A stretch of 64,000 nt of DNA from Stenogyne calaminthoides (lineage: Eukaryota > Streptophyta > Magnoliopsida > Lamiales > Lamiaceae). A program made the position numbers and the translations under genes. This document shows positions 22,026 to 33,787 of this stretch, piece after piece. Below the pieces are notes generated by a model, which worked only from the letters and a program-made list of their open reading frames with translations, was not told where the DNA came from and searched no databases. The stretch covers positions 25,349,916-25,413,915 of the forward strand of contig JBBCBC010000017.1 of the NCBI GenBank assembly GCA_037126765.1, read 5' to 3'. Each line of letters begins with the position of its first letter. Positions within the stretch are counted from its first letter, which is position 1.

Positions 22026-23977
22026 GTACTGGCCTGAGGATTTCCTACTGAGTGTTCAGGTTTTCTAGCCTTTTCCTGAGGTTTGGGCTTTCGTTCCTGA
22101 ACCTTCAGTTTCTCTGAAACCATAGGTCCTTTACCCTTATCTAAAACACGGGGTTGTTCTTCAATAAGGAGATCAGTACAAACCGTCGGTTTAACAAAGA
22201 CAGTCTTAGTGTTGCTAGAAGAAGCAGCATTCAGAAGACCTCGTGAGGTTCCCCCTGGATTATATCCCAATCCAGCCTTTATAGTTGCAGGTCTTTGATA
22301 ACTCTGAATTTCATCTATTGCTTTAGATGCAGAATTCAATAGAGCTATCTTTCTCCGCAAATTATCCTCACTTTTCTTTAGAGTTTCATGTTTCTCAAAG
22401 AGGTCATTGAATTCAGTCCTGATAAGCTGATTTTCCTCAGTGGATTTCTCTAATTTTCCCTTCAGGACCTCTATCACTTTCTCCTTTTCTGAGAGTTGTA
22501 CTTTCAGAACATCCAGTTCATCTGTAGTTCCCATTAATTGAGAAGTGATCTCAGCAGCATTAGGGTTTTTCCACTTCAGATTCTCAGCAGTCAGTTCCTT
22601 ATTCTGCTCTTGAGTTTCTATGAACAATTCTTGTAACACAGAATAGTCCTTCATAAGATTCTCAAAAGAATCCATCAGGTCAAAATTACGGGTTACAGAT
22701 GAACTTGATAATTCAGGTGCTTGTGTAGGAGCAACAACAGAGATAGAAGAATTTACCTCCTCAATGACAACAAGGCAGACATCATCACTGTCACTATCTG
22801 AGAACATTTCTTCTGAAGAGCTGGATTCGTCTTCAGATTGTTCTTCTTCTTCAGCAACCATAGCCTTCTTGCTTGAATTCTTTTTGTCTCTTTTAGCTTG
22901 CCTTTCCTTTCTTTCTTTGGCACTCAGCTCAGGACACTCATACTGGAAATGACCCTTCTTTTTACAGTTATAGCATTTGTTGGTATCATCATCCTGATCA
23001 CTCTCCTCCTTGGTCTTGGAGTCCTTCTTTCTGGATGAAGATCATTCAACTTTGTGGTCCTTCCTTTTCTCAGTGGACTTGTCCTCAGCTTCTGAGTTAT
23101 TTCTGTTCCTGTACCTGTTATTTTTGTAGTACTTCTTGTACTTTCCATATGTGCTATTGAGTCTTTCAAACCTTCTAGCCAACTGTACTAGCTTATCCTC
23201 TTGCTCATCCTGGTTTTTGGCAGGTGAGTTGTCAGACTCTCTAGCTTTACAAGATTTTTCTTTATCTTTGAAAGCTACATTTTTGCTAGATGAAGATTCA
23301 TCTTTGCTGTCAGATTTCTTTGTTTTCTTATCAATCACAAATTCATAAGCTTTCAGTTCAAAGAAAACTTGTTGGTATGGCATAGAATCAATGTTCTTGG
23401 TGTTTTCAATCACCACAACATGTATATCCCATTTCTTAGATAAACCTCTAAGAATTTTTAGTGCCACTTGTCTTTTTGGGTATCTTTTCCCAAGAGCATT
23501 CAGATCATTCTTGATACTAGTGAATCTGACTTCCAGTTTATAAATAGATTCATCATCTTCCATTTCAAAGCTATCAAACTTTTCAATGGCAACAGATAGT
23601 TTATTTTCTTTGATATGATTTGTGCCTTGACACATGATAGCAAGTGTGTCCCATATTTCTTTAGCAGTTTCACAATGAGAAATCATCCCCAAAACACCAT
23701 CATCAATAGTGCTGTATAGAGTATCTTTAGCAATATAGTCTAAGTTGACTAACTTTCTCTCATCAGGAGTAAGTTGGTCATCAGACTTAGGAAGTTCATC
23801 TCTGGGATCATTTCTTTCAGCATCAGTGATTCTGGAATTCACAACAGTGTACTCAAATGGTCCTTGAGAGACCACTCTCCACATTCTTTCATGCTTAGAA
23901 TACAGATGTGACTGCATTCTCAATCTCCATAAGTCATAGTTCTCAACAAAGAACATATGAAGTTTCTTAGAAGGCAT
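22022..23977 (-). pseudogene. RE4 gag
   Basis: Best preserved gag N-terminus in the window. It starts at the ATG of MPSKKLHMFFVENYDLWRLR, 111 bp downstream of the PBS, and is open for 311 codons to a single TGA at 23042-23044, after which the frame continues. An intact CCHC knuckle (CYNCKKKGHFQYEC) lies at 22934-22975. Then a Glu/Ser-rich stretch and a long coiled coil (ELTAENLKW ... LKVQLSEKEKVIEVLKGKLE ... LKKSEDNLRRKIALL) run to a stop at 22022, where one indel shifts into the 21360-22025 frame. Gag binds RNA and forms the particle. The coiled-coil extension after the knuckle is typical of this family. Confidence 0.88.
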
Positions 23978-24087
23978 GATGAATGAACCTTGAAAGATAT
24001 CAGCAAACAGATCTATTCAGTAGACCACCAAAGTCTTTCAGTAAATAAGACTATGGCTACCAAAGCAAGTGGTCAAAATGAATCACT

Positions 24088-24099
24088 GCTTTGATACCA
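24088..24099 (-). other. RE4 primer binding site (variant)
   Basis: Reverse complement TGGTATCAAAGC, one mismatch to the canonical TGGTATCAGAGC. It lies 2 nt from the LTR, as in RE1 and RE6. Confidence 0.88.
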
Positions 24100-24101
24100 C
24101 T

Positions 24102-27100
24102 TGTTGGTCCCGGTGCAAACGAGTCTTACACGTGTATGGAGGGGGGGGGAAACACGTGTTCAGTGATTTTTAAAACTTTTATTTATACTGAAATCAGTGG
24201 ATCAGGATGTCCTGAGAATTAGCACTGAGAAGCACAAATTGCCCTGAGTCAGAGTACTGAGACAATGATCCTGAGCAGCTTTCAGTAGCTTCAGATTAAC
24301 CCAACTGATTATGAGGTTTTAAAACAGTGTCCAAATAAGCTTGGAGTAGATAACTATCTTACTGACTACTCAGGAGAGTTAGGTCAGTTTGACAACTATC
24401 TATACTAGCTTATCTAGTGTGCGGAATATGTAGGCCCTAGGTTTATACTCGTTTTATCTTGCTGAAAATCTTTTCCTTAGTAAATCAGTGGTTAAGGTTG
24501 TGATCAATTCAATGCACACTCAGTGGATTGATTCCAACTGAATATCAGGAAAATCAGTGCTTTCAGTGAAAATATGCAACAGTTAAAATGCAAAGCAGAA
24601 AGCAAACAATACAACAAATTATAGTGGTTCAGAGGCAAAGCTCCTACGTCCACTCTCTCTCATCCTCAGAGAAATTCTTTAACACACTACTACTACTTCC
24701 TCAAGCTTTCAGACTGAACTCAGCAGCTTACTAACTTTCTACAATGAGTTTTCTGGCTTAACTACTGCAGCTTACTAACTCAAACACACACAAGCTTTCA
24801 GACTGTCTCAAACAACTTACTAACTTCTTCTCTAGAGTTTTCTGGCTGAACTCAACTACAGCTTACTCACTCTTTACAACTCCCACTCTCCAACAATCAT
24901 ACACTCAAACTACCTAGCAATAGAGTTTGGGGTTTGGTTGGTTTAAAACTAAGGTGAGATATCCTTTGACAATAAGAATAGATTCAAAGGCTAGGATATC
25001 TCTTACTAAGCTTTGGGTATATAATAGTTTTAGGCTTAGTGAATGAGCTCTCTTTAATGTGAAACACTTGGGAAATTTTAGGTTTTTCGAGTGTTTCAAT
25101 TTGCAAGAATACGAATGAGCTCTGGAGTTTCTTGATTTCCCATAACCTTGCAATGGTGAAGGTTACTGGTATTTATAGGCAACTCTCTAAGGTCACTCTT
25201 GAAAAACTATCCGTTGGAAGAGATAGTATCAAGGGTTTCCTCTTTTGGTTATTGATGAACAACTATTTCTAGGGTTTGAACGCACCCTTGCATGTTTTAG
25301 GAAATATGCAGCCACGTAGCCAATCACCAACTTCTGTGAACTGGAAGATATCAGCCCTAATATTTCTTTAGTGAGATGTCGCTTTCAGTGTCAGTAAAGT
25401 ACGTTGTTGTTGCCTCCTCATTGGTCGAATTCGTCCTTTGAACGGAGACAAGCAAAACGACTCTATTTAGGTCAATCATGTTAGTGTTAGTGTCCTAGAG
25501 ACAATCCATTGTAAGGACATAATACTCAGATAATATTCAGTATTGATTTAATATTATTGTTTATTTAATATTAAATATATGGCGTTGCACTCATTAGAAT
25601 ATTATGTTTGATTGTTTGCATTTGTTCTTATCTGTATTCCCTTGAGTCATTGTTGTCATTGAGTGAGTGAGAACTCAGGTGACCTAAGCATGATTCTCAA
25701 ATAACCCCAATCGAGGATCATCGAGAATAGGATATTGATGATGCAATGGAGATTGGTGTGCGATCTGCATCATACTCTTAGAGAGTGTAGTGAGATCCCA
25801 CTTACTACGAGATACTAGGTATCTCATGATGGATGCACTATATGTGTACCTTGGTACCTTGGATGGTATTGGTATACCCATCCGAGAAACCGTTTGATGT
25901 AGTTCCACTATATGTGTCTACGGGTGTCTCGGTTAGTGGGAGCGATGCGATACTCCTTTAACTTGAGGTCAATACGCACGATATGTGTGGAGTGATGAAC
26001 TTTGACCATGACCGAGGCTTGCACCCTTCCATGGGTAGATATGGCTTGGATTGGGTTCATCACGAAGTGCATGTGCGTGGTACTTGAGCTAAGAAAATGA
26101 TTCATTCCTCAAAGTGGATTTAGAGAGAATACTCATCTTCTCATCATAATTGGATCAAAGTCATTGGCCAATGCACGTCAACTTGGACTTTGTGGCCAAG
26201 TGTGACATAAGTGATCAATTAGTGATTAGAGATAAATTGATTAAGTTATTTGAATAGACACTTCATCATGTTCAAGGCTTAATCGAGTATTCGCGAATGA
26301 AATGAGGAAATCGTAATAGCCCATGTTTCAGTTACAGGTAGTTGTGCGTTTCCTCGTAACGTACCTCATATATTGAGAATGATTGATTTATTGTCTAGGG
26401 TTCAATTAAGACCGTTAGTTTGACTAATCGCTTGATATATGAGGGCCTATGGGTCACACAATAAGTAACGGTTGTTTACTAATTATAGTTGATTGATTAA
26501 ATGTTAAATTAGATTTAATATTTAATTTATGGAGAAGTAATTAATAATAGATTAATTTGAAATTAATTATTATTAATATTTAATTAAATCAGATTTAATT
26601 AAATAAGAATTCCCAATAATAATATTTGAAATATTATTGTAGGATTTAATATATATGGAAATAAATCGTAGAGATTTGTCATATATGGTATTTAAATCCG
26701 TAGAGATTTTATATGTGGGAATAAATCTAAGAGATTTATTTAAATAAAGATTAGGGATTTTATTTCCCAATCAGGTTAGCTTGAGATTTAAGCTAGACCT
26801 CTCCTATATATATGAGCTCTTGGGAATTCATAATGAGAGACTTTATATTTTTCTCCATAAAATCTAGAATAGGAATTTTTCTAGCAAATTCCGTCTCAGA
26901 TTCAACACTGGCAAATCTATGCAGATTGGTAAACGACTGTTACGTGAATACCATAGTTGAGGAATCCATGTACGAATCGCTGTAAGGATTCTATTTACGT
27001 TTACTCATATTTAATTATGCAATTAATTGTTCGTTGTTGGTGAATTGTTTATTTCCTCTGCGCATGTTTTACGTGATTACGTGCCCATAAATTCCAACAA

Positions 27101-27521
27101 ACCATACTGAGCTGATATGTTCCTTAATGTCTACGAATGTCTAACATTCTGTTTGTTTCTACTAAGAATGAACATAACACTATTCACACAAAAATAATTG
27201 TTCAGGGTCTTTTTGATCAATACAAAACAATCTTTAGGATCTTTGGTCTTCAAGATCTTCTGTCTTCAGGATTCTTCTGTCTTCAGGAACTCTGGTCTCC
27301 AAGAATCTTCTGAGCTACTCAGGAACATCTGCGTTCTTTAGTAAAATTAAAGCAAACCTATTTCTCCCTGATCTATATCTGCTGACTATACAGAGTGCAG
27401 ATAATCCTGAGTCTTAATATCTATTGAAACATGATCCTATACTACCAAGATGTCCTGATACATGTCATACTCAGGGGTTTTGGGATCTAATCAAAATCTT
27501 TATTAAATTCATCTCCCAACA
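24102..27521 (-). repeat. RE4 5' LTR, interrupted by sL2
   Basis: LTR of the RE1/RE6/RE7 family from TGTTGG (24102) to CTCCCAACA (27521), split by sL2 (25479-27099). Without the insertion and its duplication it is about 1,794 bp. The minus-strand TATA box lies at 25170-25177. The outer flank is caaac (27522-27526); the matching left copy was lost with the 3' end of RE4. Confidence 0.9.
25479..27099 (+). repeat. sL2: solo LTR inserted in RE4 LTR
   Basis: 1,621 bp, TGTTAG...CCAACA, with near-perfect duplications AATCA (25474-25478) and AACCA (27100-27104). Same family as sL1 but with about 580 bp more. AT-rich 3' half; TATATATA at 26815-26822. No open frame resembling a retroelement protein and no PBS or PPT inside, so a solo LTR left by LTR-LTR recombination is likely. 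The superfamily is not determined. Confidence 0.8.
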
Positions 27522-29689
27522 CAAACTCATAATCCCACACTTTAGAATTAATAAGGCCTATGATTCTTGTCTTATTGCCCCCAAGACTCCCTAGCCCAAT
27601 GTAAATTAATCGAGGGTCCGATTATACTCACCCCCAACATTAATAAATACAATCATCGATCTTTAATTTATCAATAAAAATCCTACACTACCTTATCACT
27701 TTTAAACTTAATTACCCCAAAGTCTAACCCTATTTTGTATGTCACCCCAAAATCTAACCCTATTTTGTATGATTTCTAGATTGTGGCCGCTCCACGAGTA
27801 ACTCTAAATGCACATATTAACCAACTGATTTGATTGAGAAAATGATTGGATGAAGTCGTGTATTGCCTCGTCGTGTACTATACACGATAGGGTATCGCCA
27901 CGTCGTGCACTGTACACGGCAGGGCATCACCTCGTTGTGTACAATGCACGACCGTTTATATATATTTTTTATATTGTAGTATAATTAATTTCATTGACTG
28001 TTTTTTTTCTTCATATATGTAGTATAATTAAATTAATTGAAAAGTATTATATGTTTAGGGTTGAAAGTATTAGTTGTTTAATTCAAAAGTATTAGTTGTT
28101 TAGAATTAAATGTATTTGTTGTTTCATTGAAAGCATTTGTTGTTTCATTGAAAGGCATCAAAGGACTACTCCTTATGTTAGTATAATTTATAAAGAACGA
28201 ACTAACTTATATGTAATATTAAATTTCAATAATATATTTTTAAATATTAATTTAAAAAAAAATTAATAATTTATATTCATATTAAGTTTATAAAGAATGA
28301 AATTAAAGATTTATATATAAGTTACGATTTAAGAAAATAGAACTAACTTATATGTAATATTATATTTGGATATTATATTTATAAATATAAAGTGTAAAAT
28401 AAAAAATTTAATAAGTTATAATATTATTAAATTATAATTTTAATAATTAATACATTTATTTTTCTTATAAAGTTATTCATTTAAGTAAAATACATTTATG
28501 ATAAATTAAAAGTAAATAGTTTAACAACTTATAATAATAGTCATTTTAATTGATATTTCATGTGAATTTGTGTTCAAAGTTCAAACATTAAGCATCAATT
28601 TGATACAACCTTAGTTATAAAAAAAAAGAAAATACATGAAATTTAAATGTCTTTCCCCAATCCAAGCACTTCCTCTTTTTTATCTATGACCCTCCGGGAC
28701 CTTCAACATATATTGGGGCGTTTCTTATGCCTTCACACATGAATGTTGCACAAGCCCTAAAGAATGATATTCTGAAATCAGTTGGATTTCCACTAATTCT
28801 GAATTTACACTGTAATTAAAATAATAAATATTTTTATTAAGATATGTAGTTTTACAAAATAATAATACGTGTAAAATGAAAATGTGATTAAACTTACTGC
28901 GAATACAGTCCATATGTGTTCCCGACACTCAGATGGAAACATGGACTAGTTTGTCAATTTTGTGTCTAGGTACTTGCAGCATAAGCCCCGGACCACGTTA
29001 TTTACACAATATCCAAAACGTGCGACGAAACTGTCGTGTCCAAGTAGTTATTTATATTAAGAATGATGATGTAAGAGTAATTGTTAATTTCAAACGCGAT
29101 TATACTTTTAAAAAATAGATCACATCTCCATATCTTTGTCCAACCACAACAATGCCAGGGGTCTTTCCTGGTTATCTCCAATGTTGACATTTCCTAACGT
29201 AATTTTTTTTGCGCTCATCTATTCATTTGCGTAAAACGAATAGTTTAGTTTATATAGTTGTACATTAATAATTTGTTATTACTAATTTTTAAATTAAAAA
29301 AAATAGTATTAAAATATTTTTTTTTATTATTACTATAAAAATTAATTAAGATAAATAACATTGATTTTTTTTTTTTAATTATTACACATTGACTTTTCAT
29401 TTCTAAAAATTAAGAGAGATGAACAATATGTGAAGAGGAAAGTTTCAATGATGGTACATCATTATGCATTCATGTAGATGGATTTTCAAGTGACCAATTT
29501 ATGTAAAAACATATAATAGTGAACAAGAGATAAAATTTCAATATAGTACAAATTTAATCATCCATCCAACAAACAAACATTAAAAAAAATTATGGACTAA
29601 TCATTGTTACCGTCATTAGGGTTGTTAGGTTGATTTGGGTCTTGTTCTCCGGGGTAAAGCCACAAACAGTCCGGTATTGGCTCTGCGAA
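27522..29689. other. Host DNA downstream of PMD-like pseudogene, no gene recognised
   Basis: About 2.2 kb not matching the retroelements around it. AT-rich (27960-28650 and 29200-29400 especially), with only short open frames. It holds the palindromic minisatellite at 27852-27953 and two 38-40-bp near-copies of 'ACCCCAAA(A/G)TCTAACCC' at 27713-27770. Short frames at 28725-29190 do not resemble a known protein. This is the oldest layer of the window together with the PMD remnant. Confidence 0.6.
27852..27953. repeat. Palindromic minisatellite, about 33-bp units
   Basis: Three diverged units (27866-27898, 27899-27929, 27930-27953) plus a partial one before them, each with CGTCGTG(T/C)ACT(A/G)TACACG, an interrupted inverted repeat, followed by GGGTATCGC or GGGCATCAC. 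Single units can fold into a hairpin. Reported as a repeat only; its function is unknown. Confidence 0.75.
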
Positions 29690-30770
29690 TTAATGTGGCT
29701 CATACATATGTTGTGGTCCCCACCAATCCTCCACCGGCATTTGATGCATACTTGCATAGCCTCCAGTGCCAAGTTGTTGATAAATCCTGTTAACATCCTC
29801 ACAGACATAATCACGAACGTTTACATCCTCACGAACTCGCTGGGACATTGAGAGCACCTGTTGTTGGGCCAGTTGCAAGCTATGTTGCGCGACAGCATGC
29901 ATGCCACCGACATTCACACCTTCATTGTTGTGTGCTAGGTTGTACACCTCCGGATTTATGATTTTTGCATACCATTCAGCATAATCCGATGTGGTGTCAT
30001 GTGATTGTAGAGCTGGTTGACCAAGGTTCCCCAGTCCATAATTGTGAAAAGCCATTTGCAGCTAGAATGCATCCGACCACCCATACACCTTCTAGTAAGA
30101 ATTTGCCCTCCAACTTAAATATGATCTACTTTGATCGAAGGTGATCAGTGCCCGGGGGGACACTCTGAATTCTCCCAAATTGCCTAGCAACCCTGTCAGT
30201 CATATATGCTTTGAAATGATCCATAAAATTAATGCAATCGTGGTACAACGATACGGGAGGGATATTTCAAACCATCCCATACGGTGTCCACAAGATCTGT
30301 AATGACGTAAAAAAATTTATAAGAAATTTTTTACATAAATTTTAAATGACGTAATATTTATTAATGTGTATTGAGGATAAGAAACATACTAGCTCTGCCG
30401 TCAAATTATCCAACAATTTGCTGTAAGAGATATGTTGCGCTTCCGAATTTCTGCAACCGTAAGAATGATCGATTCTCCATCTCCATACTCATGGGGTTCC
30501 AAGCCGATATTCAAGATTAAGGGTACGAGCGGGTAAGAAAGTGAAGTACTCGAAGATCCAACACTGCAAAATTTTAATGAGTTGGTGTTATATATTGATA
30601 TATCATTGAAAAATATTATTTAAATGGCTTATTTTACCTCGAGCAGTGTTAAGCAGCCACCGATCTACTTAACCCCATATTTGGATGTCGCCCCAAGATG
30701 GTAATAAAGATGCGCCAACGCGGTGGGTCCCCATGCATAATGAGAGATGGTATCGCGCATATCACCCAAC
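29690..30770 (-). pseudogene. Plant mobile domain (PMD/MAIN-like) pseudogene, 3' part
   Basis: Minus-strand remnant in three exons with canonical splice sites. Exon a (about 30638-30770) encodes LGDMRDTISHYAWGPTALAH and, after a stop, IGGCLTLLE, the conserved 'IGG.L.LLQ' block of PMD proteins. Exon b (30390-30563) encodes CWIFEYFTFLPARTL and KLLDNLTAEL. Exon c (to 29690) encodes WTPYGM, DRVARQFGRIQSVPPG and the C-terminal SDYAEWYAKI, each typical of the family (WxPY, RVxRQFG). Introns are about 30564-30637 and 30297-30389 (GT...AG). In-frame stops occur in each exon, so it is a pseudogene. RE5 inserted in exon a at 30771; the 5' exons would be beyond RE5. PMD proteins act in silencing or are carried by MULE transposons; which applies here cannot be told. 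Confidence 0.75.
30766..30770 (+). other. RE5 target site duplication, left copy (presumed)
   Basis: CCAAC directly before the TGTTGGGG terminus. The partner would follow the 5' LTR of RE5 beyond the right edge of the window. Confidence 0.5.
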
Positions 30771-32651
30771 TGTTGGGGAATTAATTGTCCGGATCTATTC
30801 GGGATGAATATTTAAATACAAATTTAATTCTAACAATTATTACAAGCATGAATTAATCCTATATTAATTCAAATAATAATTCAACAACAAATCATGCATA
30901 CAAATTCGTCACATAAATCCTACGCATGCGAAATTGCTAGGAGTTTACGTGAACTAACCTCTCGGAGTGACAACCGTTGAGAAGATGGATATCCCGTTCA
31001 CACGAAAAAACCCAAAGAGCCTTCTCAAGTATTCCCTCATCCTTGTTCAACAATCCGATGGAAAGATGCTCGAGAACAATTAACAAAAGGAAAAATAAAA
31101 TTATGTTGCACCACCTTTGTGGATTTCTAATTTTTCCAACACATGGAATTGCATGGGGATGAAAAATTCATCCCCTATTTATAAAGAGGGTGTTGGTCGA
31201 AAATTTTGTGTGTGAATAAGATGGGAAAATCTTTTTCTTGATCTCCAAGAAATCTTGAATATATCTCATATATTCTTTTCTCCATAATTAAAATATTCCA
31301 CAAAAAAATCAACTCCTCTTGTTATGGAATTTTTGAAAATAAGGGCCAAGTTTTCCAAGATTGGGATCTTCTTGAATTTATGAGATATTTTTGTATTCCA
31401 AGAATACATATCTTCCATAATACATTTTCAAGAAAATCTTTCCTTCCTTATTTTCTTTATTATTTTCGAAATTTGCTAAACAAATAGCCAAGTGGGAGAT
31501 TTCTTGAATTTAATGAGATAAACTTGTATTCCAAGAATACTTATCCTCATTCCATAATAAAATTCATAGAATATCTTTCTCTCTCTTTTATTTATTTATT
31601 TTCAAAAAAATAGGAAAAATAGGCAAAAATATTTTATTTAATTTTAAACACATTTTTCAGTTATTGGACTTTATATTTGGGCTACTTGAGGGGCCTTTAG
31701 GAGAATTAAGATTGGACCTTCCAATGGACCGTGAATTTACAATATTGAGCCACAATATTATTCAAGCCCATAAATATTAATTAATCCCACTACATAATTA
31801 ATATTGCACTATCCATCTTAACCCATATTACTGTTAATATGACTCCCGGTTATTATTTCCCGCATTTAAGATTATCCAGTCCATTAATTAATTTCAGCCA
31901 CTGAAATAGCTTCACATTAATTAATTTCAGCCACTGAAATAACTTCACTTTAATTGATATCTTTTTCCTTGGTTCAGGAACGGCTCAACATTATTATCCA
32001 TACCGAAAAACTAATTCCACTTGCAAGATTTGGTATGATAAAACTTCTGAGCCTCCCAAGGGGACTAATCAAACAAGACGCACTTGCACACCGATTCTCC
32101 GTATTAAATCTTAGCAATCGTCATGTAACTAATAATATTGCCCAAGATACAAGGTATTGAATCACATTGATTCTCTACCCATCGTAAGTCAAAGCAATAT
32201 TTATTAATTCCACACGATCCTATTTAAGGGACGGGGATTAAGAAATAACTAACCACTGAGGTCTAATTCTTCTGTATTCAGTCTTGAAGAATTTATCCTC
32301 CTGTAGGTCCTCTTCAGCACATCATAATGCACTAGTGTAATCTCTTGGTCAAGACAAGACAATCTGAGCCTTACACTTCAACCTTTCACGATGGATTGTT
32401 CATTTCCATCTAGGTTGTGAATTCTGTACTTTTAGTTACAAGGGACTGTTAATTTAATCTTATGTGATCTGGTATCACTAAATTAACTACAATGTAACAT
32501 GTACTAATTATTGAACAGTTATGTAGTAAATATATGTAACATTCAATGATATTTAAAGCAACATTGATAAATAATTTATTTAAGTAAATAAGCCTCGAAA
32601 TTCAGTCTGGTTATATAAAGTAAAAGCATACTTTCCAGTATAACCCCAACA
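30771..32651 (-). repeat. RE5 3' LTR
   Basis: 1,881 bp, TGTTGGGG...CCCCAACA. The minus-strand TATA box (TATTTATA on plus) lies at 31176-31183. A short tandem duplication, 'ATTAATTTCAGCCACTGAAATA', occurs around 31884-31945. Homologous to solo LTR sL3 and to the truncated 5' LTR at 54692-54777. Confidence 0.9.
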
Positions 32652-32662
32652 ATCTCCCACTT
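32652..32662 (-). other. RE5 polypurine tract
   Basis: Minus strand AAGTGGGAGAT adjacent to the 3' LTR. A second copy of the same motif with its flank (TCTCCCACTTATACTC on plus) sits about 100 bp inside, near 32755-32770, next to the pol stop. Confidence 0.8.
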
Positions 32663-32767
32663 ATACTCAAAGTCTACTTTTAAGTATACTACAACACGTC
32701 TCGTGTAGAATCTATGTGACATATAATGTCACCTACACGAACCTAATAATATCTCTCCCACTTATAC

Positions 32768-33787
32768 TCAAAGTAGATTGGCAACGGTCATGACACTCAT
32801 TCCTTCCACATGTCTCTCGAATGTATTCTGAGGCAGACCCTTTGTGAATGGATCTGCTAGGTTATCCTCTGACACGATCTTTGCCACCTCTATATCTCCT
32901 CTCTTAATGATTTCTCGTATAAGATGGTATTTCCTTTCAATGTGTTTGCTGGCCTTGTGGGCTCTTGGTTCCCTTGAATTTGCAACTGCTCCGGCATTAT
33001 CACAATAGACCGTGATTGTGCTGAGCAAATTCAAAACTACGTCCAAGTCCACTAGGAAGTTCTTGAGCCAAACCGCTTCCTTAGTTCCTTCGCAAGCAGC
33101 TACATACTCGGTTTCCATGGTAGAATTTCTGCTAAACGCTTCTCCATGTCATGGCTCCTCCCCCATGCAAAACACACTACCCGAGGTAGATTTTCTGGAA
33201 TCTAAGTCTGATTGGAAATCCGAGTCTGTGTAACCGATGGGAATTAGACTGTCTGACTGATAAACCAACATTCTATCGCGAGTTCTCTTCAGATACTTCG
33301 GAATTTTTTTAACTGCATTCCAATGATCTTTCCCCGGATTACTCTGATATCTTACTACCATTCCAACTACAAAGCAGATATCTGGCCTCGTGCACAACAT
33401 TGCATACATGAGGCTTCCGACAGCCAAAGCATAAGGAACGCCCTTCATATCATCTATCTCCTTCTGCGTCTTCGGGCACATTTCTTTAGATAGATGTATT
33501 CCATGTCTGAAAGGTACAAAACCTTTCTTGGAATCCTGCATGCTAAAACACTTCAGGACAGTATCTATGTATGAAGCTTGCGATAAGCCTATCATCCTTT
33601 TCTTGCGATCTTGAGTGATTTTGATCCCAAGGATGTGACTGGCTTCCCCTAAGTCCTTCATATCAAACTGTTCTGACAGCCATGCCCTTACGTCCGACAA
33701 TACCTTTACATCATCTCCGATGAGCAGAATATCATCCACGTATAGTACTAAGAATACCAATGCAGTTCCGACATTCTTCTTATACAC
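32768..33787 (-). pseudogene. RE5 RT C-terminus and RNase H
   Basis: RT from the catalytic YVDD (33731-33742) through MKDLGEASHILGIKI, DSKKGFVPF and YALAVGSLMYAMLCTRPDI, then RNase H with YTDSDFQSDLDSRKSTSG. A frameshift near 33130-33150 separates the second half (ETEYVAACEGTKEAVWLKNF, KHIERKYHLIRE, NLADPFTKGLP), which ends at 32768. The catalytic residues of RT and RNase H (D, E, D) are visible, but the frames do not join. Confidence 0.88.

Larger units (their letters stand above)
17416..27521 (-). mobile_element. RE4: rearranged Sirevirus-type Ty1/copia element
   Basis: Minus-strand element of the RE1/RE6/RE7 family with 5' LTR (24102-27521, split by sL2), PBS, gag, protease, part of integrase, RT, part of RNase H and a central part of the extra ORF. 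The 3' end (rest of the ORF, 3' LTR) is missing: at about 17415 it joins RE2 tail to tail. Two internal deletions are visible: the integrase core (near 20790) and RNase H to extra ORF (near 19075). Two solo LTRs of one unrelated LTR family (sL1, sL2) inserted later. Confidence 0.88.

Noticed and set aside
24914..25153. Open frame in the RE4 LTR downstream of the TATA box
   Set aside because: LTR sequence; broken in RE1, RE6 and RE7 at the same place.
28725..29190. Further PMD exons in short frames on either strand
   Set aside because: The translations do not match PMD blocks and the order would be wrong for the minus-strand gene's C-terminus.
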